Positions 20,988-31,025 of a DNA stretch of 31,146 nucleotides are shown piece after piece; position 1 is the first letter of the stretch, and each line of letters opens with the position of its first letter. The notes below the pieces were generated by a model. It ran no database searches, had not been told where the DNA came from, and saw only the letters and a list, made by a program, of their open reading frames with translations. The stretch is from Stereocaulon alpinum (Eukaryota; Ascomycota; Lecanoromycetes; Lecanorales; Stereocaulaceae), in contig JAEUBA010000177.1 in the NCBI GenBank assembly GCA_018257865.1, positions 1-31,146 of the forward strand. The letters are read 5' to 3'. A program made the position numbers and the translations under genes.

Positions 20988-22380
20988 TTTCGAATTAAAT
21001 TTACTTAGCTTATAACTATAGGGAAGATTAATATTAAGCGCTAGTTTGAGGATTTATATAAGAAAATCTCCCCCGCCTTAAAAAGGGATATCTATATAGA
21101 GAAATATAGGATAAATAAGGACTATACTACTCTAGATAAGTTTCTTATAATCGCTAACTAAGAGATATATAATATTAGAGCTAAAGAAGCTACTATAAGG
21201 CCTTATATAAATTCTAACCCTTATAGTATCCTTAAGATAAGAAGCTAGTAAGCCCTCTTAACTACTCTAATTTCTTATATAAATTACTAAGTTACCTTTA
21301 GAAGTATAACTACCCGCTCTCTACTAAATACTTATAAAGAGGAATATTATAGGGAGGAGCGTCCTATATCGAAGGATAAGCTAAAGTATTTCTATTATAA
21401 TAAGGAAGGCTACTTCGCCCCTAAATACCCTAAGCGTCTCTGCGAAGTAGTATAAGAAGTTAGTAGCGAAGATAAGGATACTAGAGAAACTAAAGAAGTT
21501 AAGGAGATATTAGATTTAAAAAACTAGCTATCCTTAGGGAAGTTACCCCTAAGGACTTACTATTCTTATTATCCGTAGAATTCTATAATCCCTTTAGTAG
21601 GCGTTTATTTATATATCCTATTACCTTAATAGCTTAGGATAAGGAATATAAATTAAAAGCTTTTACTAATACTAGTACTACTATATACTTATTTATTAAT
21701 AAAAAAGAAGTATAAATCCTTTCTAATACCCTTAATATTATCCCTATTCCCCTTTCTAAACCCTAATACCTTTACGGATATAATAGTAAGATAAGAAGGA
21801 AGTTAGTTACCTATATAATCTATCCTTCTATATAAGTTAGCGATTATATAGAGTCTACCGTACTAATACTTATTACTAACTTAGGTAATTAATATATTAT
21901 CCTTAGTAAGCTATAAATAAATAAGTATAAGGTCCTACTAAATATAGTAGATAATCGTATTATCTTTATACTAAGGCGTTATAACTATACTAGTATACCT
22001 ACGCCTAAGCCGCCTACCTCTAGTCTAGGAGTTAAAGCTAAATTAACTACCTTAAAGCTAGTAAAGCCTACTAAGATCGCTATAGTAAAACCTAAGTTAA
22101 AGAAGGTTAATACCTCTTATACTACCTCTCCCCCGCCTAAAGAAAATAAGGCGTTAGATATTAGTTAAATTAGTATAGTAGCCTTCTACCTACTAGCCTA
22201 GAATCTAAAGAAGTACTAAGTTTAGTACTTCTCTATAACCCTTACTAGAATAGACCGTTAACTAAGAAAAGACGTTCTAATAGAAGTAATACGCGAGACT
22301 ACTATCTATACTAAGGATAATATTAAAAAGAAGCTCCTAAAGGAGTACTATAATTTAATTAATATCTTTAATAAAGATAA
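20988..22380 (+). pseudogene. Gypsy-1 gag/pol fragment (gag end to pre-RT)
   Basis: This aligns with 24484-25871 of the complete Gypsy-1. It contains the end of gag with a CCHC knuckle (near 21391-21432, Cys/His reading Tyr: 'YFYYNKEGYFAPKYPK'), the protease/linker region and 'RKDVLIEVIRETTIYTKDN' before RT. It starts at the LINE tail and stops at 22380, where TGTTATAACA begins. It is a different copy from the reversed fragment at 421-1516, because both contain the same part of pol. It has somewhat more CpG and fewer TpA changes than the complete copy at several sites, giving independent views of the ancestral sequence. Confidence 0.82.
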
Positions 22381-22821
22381 TGTTATAACATAGCCTTATA
22401 CTATTATATTATATTATACTACGGTAGCGTAGGGCTGAGGCCCGCCTTAGTATATATCTAAAATAGCTCTCGTAAGTAGAATTGGACTTAGTAACTAAGT
22501 TAATATATACTAATTCTTACTATAACGTTACAAAATAGTAGCAACGGGTTAGGCTTAAGCTATAAGCAGCACTATCTATCGTAGCTATAGTATAATCCTA
22601 CTACTAGCCTTCTATACTAGCCTTTAGTACCGATAGTTTATACCAGCTGCTTAGTAGTAACACTAGTCCTCTACTAAAACCCTTCGAGCCCTTTAATAAC
22701 TTAATTCCGTAACTAATACCATACTACGAATGACTACAAGCACTATATAAGAGAAGGGCTACACCAGATTATACTAGGTTAATTAGGCGGTTAAGGCCTT
22801 TCACTCTACTAGAGGAGCGAA

Positions 22822-22873
22822 ATCGGAAGGAATACCTTCTAAGGATCCGCAGCTTCCGATCTAAGGATCGGAA
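22822..22873. repeat. Overlapping inverted repeats (hairpins)
   Basis: ATCGGAAG at 22822-22829 pairs with CTTCCGAT at 22853-22860. TTCCGATC at 22854-22861 pairs with GATCGGAA at 22866-22873 over a four-base loop. The two stems share bases, so they are mutually exclusive folds. ctaaggatc also occurs twice within. Confidence 0.8.
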
Positions 22874-23021
22874 ATTACGTCTTCCAGCAAAATAAGGAAG
22901 TAACTATTATATTCTATTAGAATTCCCTACCTATAATTCTTAGTTATTCTCTATAGCTGTTAGTTATTCTTAGCAGCTATCTTCCTCGTTATAGTATTAT
23001 TATTAATTTATTAAGAAGTCG

Positions 23022-23026
23022 AAAAG
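23022..23026. repeat. AAAAG adjoining LTR B
   Basis: The five bases before LTR B equal the five after LTR C (29157-29161), which looks like a TSD. The wider flanks do not match (gtcg here, Gypsy-1 pol there), so part of the agreement is chance or target preference. Confidence 0.55.
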
Positions 23027-23275
23027 TGTTACGGGCTAGCCTTTCGTTGATTGCTTACTAGTATTCTTTCGTTACTTACTAATGTTTATTAAACTTCTTA
23101 CTTATATTTATTATACTTCTTACTAGTATCTAACGCTAGGCCCCTTTAGCCTTAGCGCCCGAGCGCGTCCCTAATATATCTTATATACGCTCTATATATA
23201 TAGCTTTCCTTCCTTAGATTTATTCTCCTAGTCTAATAATACCCCTATTAACTCGCTCTAAGCCGGCCCCTAATA
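23027..23275 (+). repeat. Gypsy-1 LTR B (5' LTR)
   Basis: 249 bp, TGTTACGGGCTAGCC to ggcccctaata. The 3' edge is set by LTR C, which ends ggcccctgata directly before AAAAG. Within the LTR a TATA-rich stretch (ctatatatatag, about 23191) could be the old promoter. This is the inferred second crossover site of the inversion. Confidence 0.92.
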
Positions 23276-23330
23276 TTAGAATAAATCTCTATTATTACGG
23301 GCGATATAAAACCTCCTAGTAATATATCTT
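23276..23330 (+). other. Gypsy-1 leader with primer-binding area
   Basis: ttagaataaatctc follows the LTR. With TpG to TpA undone it would begin T-TGG or TGG-like, as a tRNA 3'-end primer site should, but I cannot assign the tRNA. The leader is shared with 123-166 in reverse. Confidence 0.5.
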
Positions 23331-24990
23331 TACCTCCCTATAATTAGCTTTAGGTAATACTAATTATATTAGTAATACTATAACTTACCTCTACCCTCGT
23401 AAGTATATTAGCGAGGTTAAATAAATAATATAAACTAACTTAGTATTTAACCCTACTAAGGTAGTAGAAGAAACTAAATAACCCGCTAGAGGCGAAGACT
23501 ATAAGGAGTAGTTACTAGTAGATAAAGCTGAAGAGGTATAGGCCTATAAACTATTAATAATTAGAAGAGGCTGCAGCCTACTACCTATAATATTACTAGT
23601 ACTAGCGGGTATTAAAGAAAATTTCTATAAACCTAAATTATACTTAATAATATAATTCTAATCCTACTTACCTAAATACTAGGTACCTTAGTCTTTATCC
23701 CTCTACCTACTTATCTACTACTTATATACTATCTTATAAGAGTATACGCTAAAGTATACCTCCTAACTATTTAGGATTTTTATCTTTAAGCTAGTCTTTA
23801 GTACCTATACCCTCTTCTTTAGATCTTAATAACCCCCTACCCTTAATTAAAACTTCTAAGCTAGAAGACGTAGAGAACTTAAGCTCTAAGGAAGATACTA
23901 AAAAAATAGTTACTATACCCCCTCTACTAACTACTAATATAGGTAATATACTAGCCTTTACTAAGGCTTAGACTACCTTTATAATAACTACTATCTAAGC
24001 TACTATAATAGCGGCCCTTATAGCGAATACCCTCCCGCCTACGCCTCCTAATCCTTAATATTAGTAGAGAGCCCTTACTACTAACCTCTAACTATTAATA
24101 AACTATTATCTTCCTAAGCCTACCCCTAATAGCTCTTTTATTAATCTATCTAAAATTAAATATCCCTATAATTATTTTAGTAATTATAAGGGTAAGGTTA
24201 AGTATAATTTATAGAAGATAGTAATAAAGCTATTTATTAAGGAATACCCTACTAACTTTTAGGAAGAATTAAAGTAAGTTTCTATCTACTTTAAGTACTC
24301 CTTTAGCGAAGCTTAAACCTTAATCCTTTAATATATAGATCCTAATTATATAAGCCTTACTAAGAATACCTCTAATATCTTAAAGATACTTAACTAGCGT
24401 TTTTTTAATTATAATTATATCTAGTCTACTCACCTTATATATTATAAGCTTAAAATAGGATTAATAACCTATAATAATTTCTAGATTAAATTTACTTAGC
24501 TTATAACTATAGGAAAAATTAATACGAAGCGCTAGTTTAAGGATCTATATAAGAAAATCTCCCCTATACTAAAAAGGGATATCCGTACTAAGAAATATAA
24601 GATAAATAAGGACTATTCTACTCTTAATAAGTTCCTCGCAGTCGCTAATTAGGAGATATATAATATCTAAGCTAAAGAAGCTACTATAAAGCCTTAAGTA
24701 AATACTAACCCTTATAATATCCTAAGAATAAAGAGCTAGTAAGTCCCCTTACCTACTCTAAACCCTTATATAGATTATTAAGTTATATTTAAAAGTACTA
24801 CTACCTACCCCCTATCTAATTCCTATAAAGAGGAACCTTATAAGGAGGAGCGTCCTATATTAAAGGATAAGCTAAGGTACTTCTACTATAATAAGGAAGG
24901 CTACTTCGCCTTAGAATACCCTAAGCGTCTCCGCGAAGTAGTATAAGAAGTTAGTAGCGAAGATAAGGATACTAAAGAGACTAAAGAAGT
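23331..24990 (+). pseudogene. Gypsy-1 gag
   Basis: This is the structural capsid/nucleocapsid region. The last part is clearest: 'DKLRYFYYNKEGYFALEYPKRLREVV' around 24866-24940. There, Cys and His of a C-x2-C-x4-H-x4-C nucleocapsid knuckle (24878-24919) all read Tyr, the predicted outcome of TGC/TGT and CAC/CAT passing through RIP. Upstream, a Pro/Thr-rich stretch near 24010-24060 and capsid-like charged helices ('FTKLITIGKINTKR'-type near 24490) are visible with many stops. Start codon not identifiable. The knuckle region is repeated in the fragment at 20988-22380. Confidence 0.75.
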
Positions 24991-24999
24991 TAAGGAGAT

Positions 25000-27900
25000 A
25001 TTAGATTTAAAAAACTAGCGGTCTTTAAAGAAGTTACCCTTAAAGACCTACTATTCTTATTATCTATAGAATTCTATAATCCCTTTAATAGATACTTATT
25101 TATATATCCTATTACCTTAATAGCTTAGGATAAGGAATATAAATTAAAAGCTTTTACTAATACTAGTACTATTATATACTTATTTATTAATAAAAAAGAA
25201 GTATAAATCTTTTCTAATACCCTTAATATTATCCCTATTCCCCTTTCTAAACCCTGATACCTTTATAGATATAATAGTAAAATATAAAGGAAGCCTATTA
25301 CCTATACTATCTATCCCTTAATATAGGTTAGCGACTATATAGAGTCTACTATACCTATACTTATTACTAACTTAGGTAATTAATATATTATCCTTAGTAA
25401 GCTATAGATAAATAAGTATAAGGTCCTACTAAATATAGTAGATAATTATATTATCTTTATACTAAGGTATTATAACTATATAGGTATATCTATACCTAAG
25501 CCGCCTACCCCTAGTCTAGGAGTTAAAGCTAAATTAACTACCTTAAAGCTAGTAAAGCCTACTAAGATCGCTATAGTAAAACCTAAGTTAAAGAAGGTTA
25601 TTCCCCCTTATACTACCTCTCCCCCGCCCGAAGAAAATAAGGTGTTAGATATTAGTTAAATTAGTATAGTAGCCTTCTACCTACTAGCCTAGAATCTAAA
25701 GAAGTACTAAGTTTAGTACTTCTCTATAACCCTTACTAGAATAGATTATTAACTAAGAAAAGATATTCTAATAGAAGTAATACGCGAGACTACCGTCTAT
25801 ATTAAGGATAATATTAAAAAGAAGCTCCTAAAGGAGTACTATAACTTAATTAATATCTTTAATAAAGATAAGGTAAAGGTTCTCCCTCTATATTAATTAT
25901 ATAATTATAAGATCGAGCTAAAGCTAGGAAAGAGGCTACTATAGAGTTAACTATACCTAATATCTAGCTTTAAGCTATAGAAGGTGAAAGAATACCTTAA
26001 AGAGAACCTTAAAAAGGGCTTTATCTTACTAAGTACCGCCCTATACGCGTCCCTAGTACTATTTATATAAAAGAAGGATAGTAGCTTAAGATTCTATATA
26101 GACTACTATAGACTTAATATAATAATAATTCGAAACTACTATCTAATTCTATTAATTAAAGAAGCCTTAGCTTATATAGTAGGCTATAAGTACCTTACTA
26201 AGCTTAATATTATTACTATATTTAATAAGCTTAGAATATATTTAGATAGTAAAGACTATACTACCTTTACTACTTCCTTTAGAGCCTTTAAGTACTATAT
26301 ATTATCTTTTAGACTAACCGGAGGTCCTACCTCTTACTAGTAGTATATAAATAATACCTTATTTAAATACCTTAATAACTTCTACTAAGCTTACTTAGAT
26401 AATATCCTAATCTATAGTAAAACTAAAAAGGAGTATTAAGAGTATATTAGAAAGATCCTTATATAACTGCGAGAGGTAGGCCTTTAGGTAGATATTAATA
26501 AGTACGAATTCTATATATAAGAAACGAAGTTTTTAGGATTAATAGTATCTACTAATAGACTAAGGATAGATCCTAATAAAGTTAAAGTAGTTACTAACTA
26601 GGAAGCCCCTATCTATCTAAAGGAGGTATAAGTATTTATTAGCTTCTATAACTTCTACTATTAATTTATTAAGGACTTCTTAAAAATAGTAAAACTACTA
26701 GTAGTACTTACTAAAAAAGATTACCTATTCTATTAGTCTAAAGTATATTAATCAGCCTTTAAAGAAATAAAGGATTTAGTAACTAATACCTTAGTACTAA
26801 GGTATTATAAAAGATCTTAACTAGCGGTACTAGAGACTAACTCCTTAAACTATATTAATAGTAGAGTATTATTATAAGCGGATAATAATAGGGTACTATA
26901 TCTAGTTATATTCTATAGTAAGAACTTACTACTAGTAGAATATAACTATAAGATCTATAATAAAGAACTACTAGTAATAGTTTACTACCTAAAGTACTAG
27001 CGCCCTAAACTTAAGTTAATAGATATCCTAATTTAGATCTTTACTAACTATAAAAGCTTAGAGTACTTTATATAGATAAAGGAGCTTACCTACTATTAAG
27101 CTAGATAGGCTGAGAAGTTAGTAGACTATAACTTTAAGATTATATACCGTACTAAGAAGTTAAATAGGAAAGTAGATACCCTAATTAAGTTACCTAACTT
27201 AGTACCTACGGATAAGGATAACTTATATTTAAAGTACTAGTATTATACGCTGCTATTACCTAAGTACTTCTAAGGTTATAATCTAACCTTTTTAGTAGAC
27301 TAAGAGTCTTTAGAGGAGTAAATTAATATACTAATAGACGAGGACTTACCTCTCTACGCTAAGATTATATTAGCTAATTAGGATAATAAGGACTATATAT
27401 AGCTATAAGAGGCTATTAAGAAGAATCCTACTTAGATTTTTAAGGGTATTAATCTAAGGTACTATTCCTAACGCTATTATACCCTCTTCTATAAAGAACG
27501 CCTTTAGGTCCCCGCCCTACTAAAGCTTTATATTAAAATTATAAAGGAAAGCTATAATCTCCCTATAAGTAGTTATCTAAAAAGAGACTATACGCTAGAG
27601 ATCCTAAAGCGTTAATTCTACTAGCTAGGTATAAAAGAGGAAGTAGCCTATTATATCCGCAACTACTATATATATTAGAGAAGTAAGGTACTAAAAGATT
27701 AATATAATAGACTCCTATAGCTGCTACCTACCTTAGAGTAACGTTAGTAGGATATCTTAATAGACTTTATTATAGGTCTTCCTATCTTAAATAACTATAA
27801 CGCTATTTATATACTAGTAGACCGTCTTACTAAGGAATAGTACTATATATTATATATTACTACTAATAAAGGAACCTCTATAGAGGCTATAGTAGATATC

Positions 27901-28880
27901 TTACTTAATTACGTCTTCTATACCTATAGTCTACCTAACTCTATTATATTAGACTAAGGTCTATAGTTCGTCTTATTAGTATAGGAGGCGCTTTGCGAGC
28001 GATTACGAATTAAGGTAAAGCTATCTATAGCGTTCTACTTAGAAACTAATAAATAGACTAAAAGAGCTAATTAGGATATTAAGTAGTAACTAAGGACGTA
28101 CTACTCCTATATATAGGATAATTAGGTCTGTTAGCTACCTATCGTAGAATTTACTAATAATAATACTATTACTAATACTACTAGTATATCTCCCTTCTTC
28201 GCTAATAAAGGCTTCTATCCTTATATATCTTTCTTACCGCTAGTAGAGCCTAGCCCTTCTACTTAAGAAAGGACGTAGGCTACTAAGGCAAACGGTATTA
28301 TAGATAAAATAGTAGATATACTAGAATTTATTAAGGAATAGTCCGCCTAGAGTTATAAACGGATAATAGATTAGGCGAATCGCTACTAATCTAATATCTC
28401 CTATAAAGTAGGAGATTTAGTCTTCCTATTTAGTAGAAATATTACTATAGCACGGCTAAGTAAGAAGCTAGATAATAAGATACTAAGGCTATTTAAAGTT
28501 ACTAGGAAAGTAGGATATTCCTACCGCCTAGAGCTCTTAGTAAGTATATAGATCTATAATATATTTTACCCTAGCTTATTATATAAGGCTGCTAATAATC
28601 CCCTACCTAGGTAACGTATTAAACCCCTAGGGCTAATAATTATTAATAACGAAAACGAATAGGAACTAGATAAGATTTTAGATACCTACTAGATAGGGAA
28701 GAAGCGCCGTTTATAGTTCTATATTAAGTAGAAGGACGAGGAGTAACTAGATTATTAATAGTATAACGTAGATAGTAATAAGTTTAAATATATAGCTAAT
28801 ATAGTTATAGACTTCTACCGCTATTACCCTAGAAAACCTAGCGGTCCCAGCTAATAGAAGACTGCTTATATATATTAGGG
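25000..28880 (+). pseudogene. Gypsy-1 pol: protease region, RT, RNase H, integrase, chromodomain
   Basis: RT lies at about 25880-26460: 'YKIELKLGKRL', 'ENLKKGFILLSTALYASLVLF', 'SSLRFYIDYYRLN', 'FKYYILSFRLTGGPTSYQQY', and 'LDNILIYS' near 26395 (L-D-D with the second Asp changed to Asn). RNase H covers about 26860-27180 ('ILFYSKNLLLVEYNYKIYNKELL'-like), and integrase about 27500-28250 ('RQFYQLGIKEEVAYYIRNYYIYQRSK' zinc region, 'DFIIGLP' near 27762, 'VDRLTKEQYYI' near 27819, 'IILDQGLQFV' near 27945). The C-terminal 'LDTYQIGKKRRLQFYIKQKDEEQLDYQQ', then 'IDFYRYYPRKPS' (about 28675-28850), resembles a chromodomain. TAA/TAG occur throughout where related proteins have Gln. Inactive. Confidence 0.9.
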
Positions 28881-28895
28881 TTAATACTTTCTTAA

Positions 28896-28907
28896 GGGGG
28901 GGGGTAA
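28896..28907 (+). other. Gypsy-1 polypurine tract
   Basis: Nine G (28896-28904) then taa, directly before the TATTACGGG start of LTR C (TG to TA). This marks the pol-to-3'-LTR boundary and confirms that LTRs begin at TG, so AAAAG is not part of the repeat. Confidence 0.85.
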
Positions 28908-29156
28908 TATTACGGGCTAGTCTTTCGTTAATTACTTACTAGTATTCTTTTATTACTTACTAATATTTATTAAACTTCTTACTTATATTTATTATACTTC
29001 TTGCTAGTATCTAACGCTAGGCCCCTTTAGCCTTAGCGCCTAAGCGTATCCCTAATATATCTTACACACGCTCTATATATATAGCTTTCCTTCCTTAGAT
29101 TTATTCTCCTAGTCTAATAACACCCCTATTAACTCGCTCTAGGCCGGCCCCTGATA
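28908..29156 (+). repeat. Gypsy-1 LTR C (3' LTR)
   Basis: 249 bp, matching LTRs A and B, with inner TG changed to TA. It is followed by AAAAG and then Gypsy-1 pol, which continues the gene broken at 416. Confidence 0.93.
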
Positions 29157-29161
29157 AAAAG
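29157..29161. repeat. TSD AAAAG after LTR C
   Basis: The corresponding uninterrupted site is 26426-26430. Its natural partner by flanking sequence is 416-420, not 23022-23026. Confidence 0.75.
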
Positions 29162-31025
29162 GAGTATTAAGAATATATCTAAAAGATCCTTATATAACTA
29201 CGCGAAGTAGGCCTCTAAGTAGATATTAATAAATACGAGTTCTATATATAAGAAACGAAGTTTTTAGGGCTAATAGTCTCTACTAGCGGATTAAAAATAG
29301 ATCCTAATAAGGTTAAAGTAGTTACGAACTAGGAAACCCTAACCTACCTAAAGGAGGTATAAGTATTCGTTAGCTTTTATAATTTCTACTATTAATTTAT
29401 TAAGGACTTCTTAAAAATAGTAAAGCTACTAGTAGTACTTACTAAGAAAGATTACCCGTTCTATTAGTCTAAAGTATATTAATTAGCCTTTAAAGAGATA
29501 AAGGAGCTAGTAACTAGTACCCTAGTACTAAGGTACTATAAAAGATCTTAACTAATAGTATTAGAGATAGACTCCTTAGACTATATTAATAGTAGAGTAT
29601 TATTATAAGCGGACGATAATAGAGTACTATACCTAGTTATATTCTATAATAAGAACTTACTACTAGTAGAATATAACTATAAGATCTATGATAAGGAACT
29701 ACTAGCGATAGTTCGTTACCTAAAATACTAGCGCCCTAAACTTAAGTTAACTAATATCCTAATTTAGATCTTTACTAATTATAAGAGCTTAGAGTACTTT
29801 ATATAGATAAAAGAGCTAACTCGCCGTTAAGTAAGATAGGCTGAGAAGTTAGTAGACTATAACTTTAAGATTATATACTATACTAAAAAGTTAAATAGGA
29901 AAGTAGATACCTTAATTAAGTTACCTAACTTAGTACCTATAGATAAGGACGACTTATATCTAAAGTACTAGTATTATATACTACTATTACCTAAGTATTT
30001 CTAAGGCTATAATCTAAGTATCTTAGAGCCTATAGAGGAGTAAATTAATATACTAATAGATAAGGACTTACCTCTCTACGCTAGAATTATATTAGCGAAT
30101 TAGGATAATAAGGACTATATATAGGTACGGGAGGCTATTAAGAAGAACCCTACTTAGATCTTTAAGGGTATTAATCTAAGGTACTACTCCTAACGCTATT
30201 ATACCCTCTTCTATAAAGAACGCCTTTAGGTCCCTACCCTACTAAAGCTTTATATTAAACTTATAAAGGAAAGCTATAATCTCCCTATAAGTAGTTATCT
30301 AAAAAGAGACTATACGCTAGAGATCCTAAAGCGTTAATTCTACTAGCTAGGTATAAAAGAGGAAGTAGTATATTATATCTATAACTACTATACGTATTAA
30401 AGAAGTAAGGTACTAAGAGATTAGTATAATAGACTCCTATAGCTACTACCTACCTTAGAGTAATACTAGTAGGATATCTTAATAGACTTTATTATAGGTC
30501 TTCCTATCTTAGATAACTATAACGCTATTTATATACTAGTAGACTATCTTACTAAGGAACGGTATTACGTACTATATACTACTACTAATAAAGGAACCTC
30601 TGTAGAGGCTATAGTAGATATCTTACTTAACTACGTCTTCTATACCTACGGTCTACCTAACTTAATTATATTAGACTAAGGTCCCTAGTTCGTCTTATTA
30701 GTATAGAAGGTACTATACGAGCGATTACGAATTAAGGTTAAGCTATCTATAGTATTCTACTTAGAAACTAATAGGTAGACTAAAAGGGCTAATTAGGATA
30801 TTAAGTAGCTACTAAGGATATATTACTCCTATATATAGGACGATTAGGTCTATTAGCTACCTATCGTAGAATTTACTAATAATAATACGGTTGCTAACGT
30901 TACTAGTATATCTCCTTTCTTCGCTAATAAAGGTTTCTATCCTTATATATCCTTTTCGCTGCTAGTAGAGCCTAGCCCCTCCGTCTAAGAAAGGACGTAG
31001 GCTGCTAAGGTAAATAATATTATAG
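29157..31025 (+). pseudogene. Gypsy-1 pol fragment: RT end, RNase H, integrase
   Basis: This aligns with 26426-28305 of the complete Gypsy-1 at high identity, with transition differences. It starts just after the RT catalytic box ('EYQEYI-KILIQL') and carries RNase H (29600-29900), the integrase zinc region and core ('DFIIGLPILDNYNAIYILVD' near 30486, 'IILDQGPQFV' near 30668). It ends where (TTGA)n begins at about 31026. It is the 3' continuation of the pol fragment at 421-1516 and was the target into which the element carrying LTR C inserted. Several sites here keep C or G that RIP removed in the complete copy, and the reverse also occurs. Confidence 0.88.

Larger units (their letters stand above)
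22381..23026 (+). mobile_element. Unidentified low-RIP segment, possible LTR of another element
   Basis: This begins with the palindrome TGTTATAACA immediately after Gypsy-1 gataa and runs to the gtcgAAAAG before LTR B. It has far more CpA/TpG than its neighbours. It contains a TATA-like ctatataagag at about 22743, then two overlapping hairpins at 22822-22873, and no recognisable coding frame. TG start, TATA-like box and length would fit a long LTR. A 3' partner, TSD and internal region are not visible, because the segment was broken by the Gypsy-1 insertion and the inferred inversion. Identity unknown. Confidence 0.5.
23027..29156 (+). mobile_element. Gypsy-1, complete chromovirus-type LTR element
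   Basis: This 6130-bp plus-strand Ty3/Gypsy element has two 249-bp LTRs, a gag with CCHC knuckle, a pol in the order protease, RT, RNase H, integrase, chromodomain-like C-terminus, and a nine-G polypurine tract. Three further fragments of the family occur in the window (421-1516 reversed, 20988-22380, 29157-31025), plus LTR A. It inserted into another Gypsy-1 copy at AAAAG. RIP-mutated throughout and not functional. Confidence 0.93.

Noticed and set aside
23027..29156. Simple TSD-flanked insertion of Gypsy-1 with AAAAG on both sides
   Set aside because: The wider flanks disagree, while LTR A's flank fits that of LTR C, so the pair at 23022/29157 alone cannot be the original duplication.
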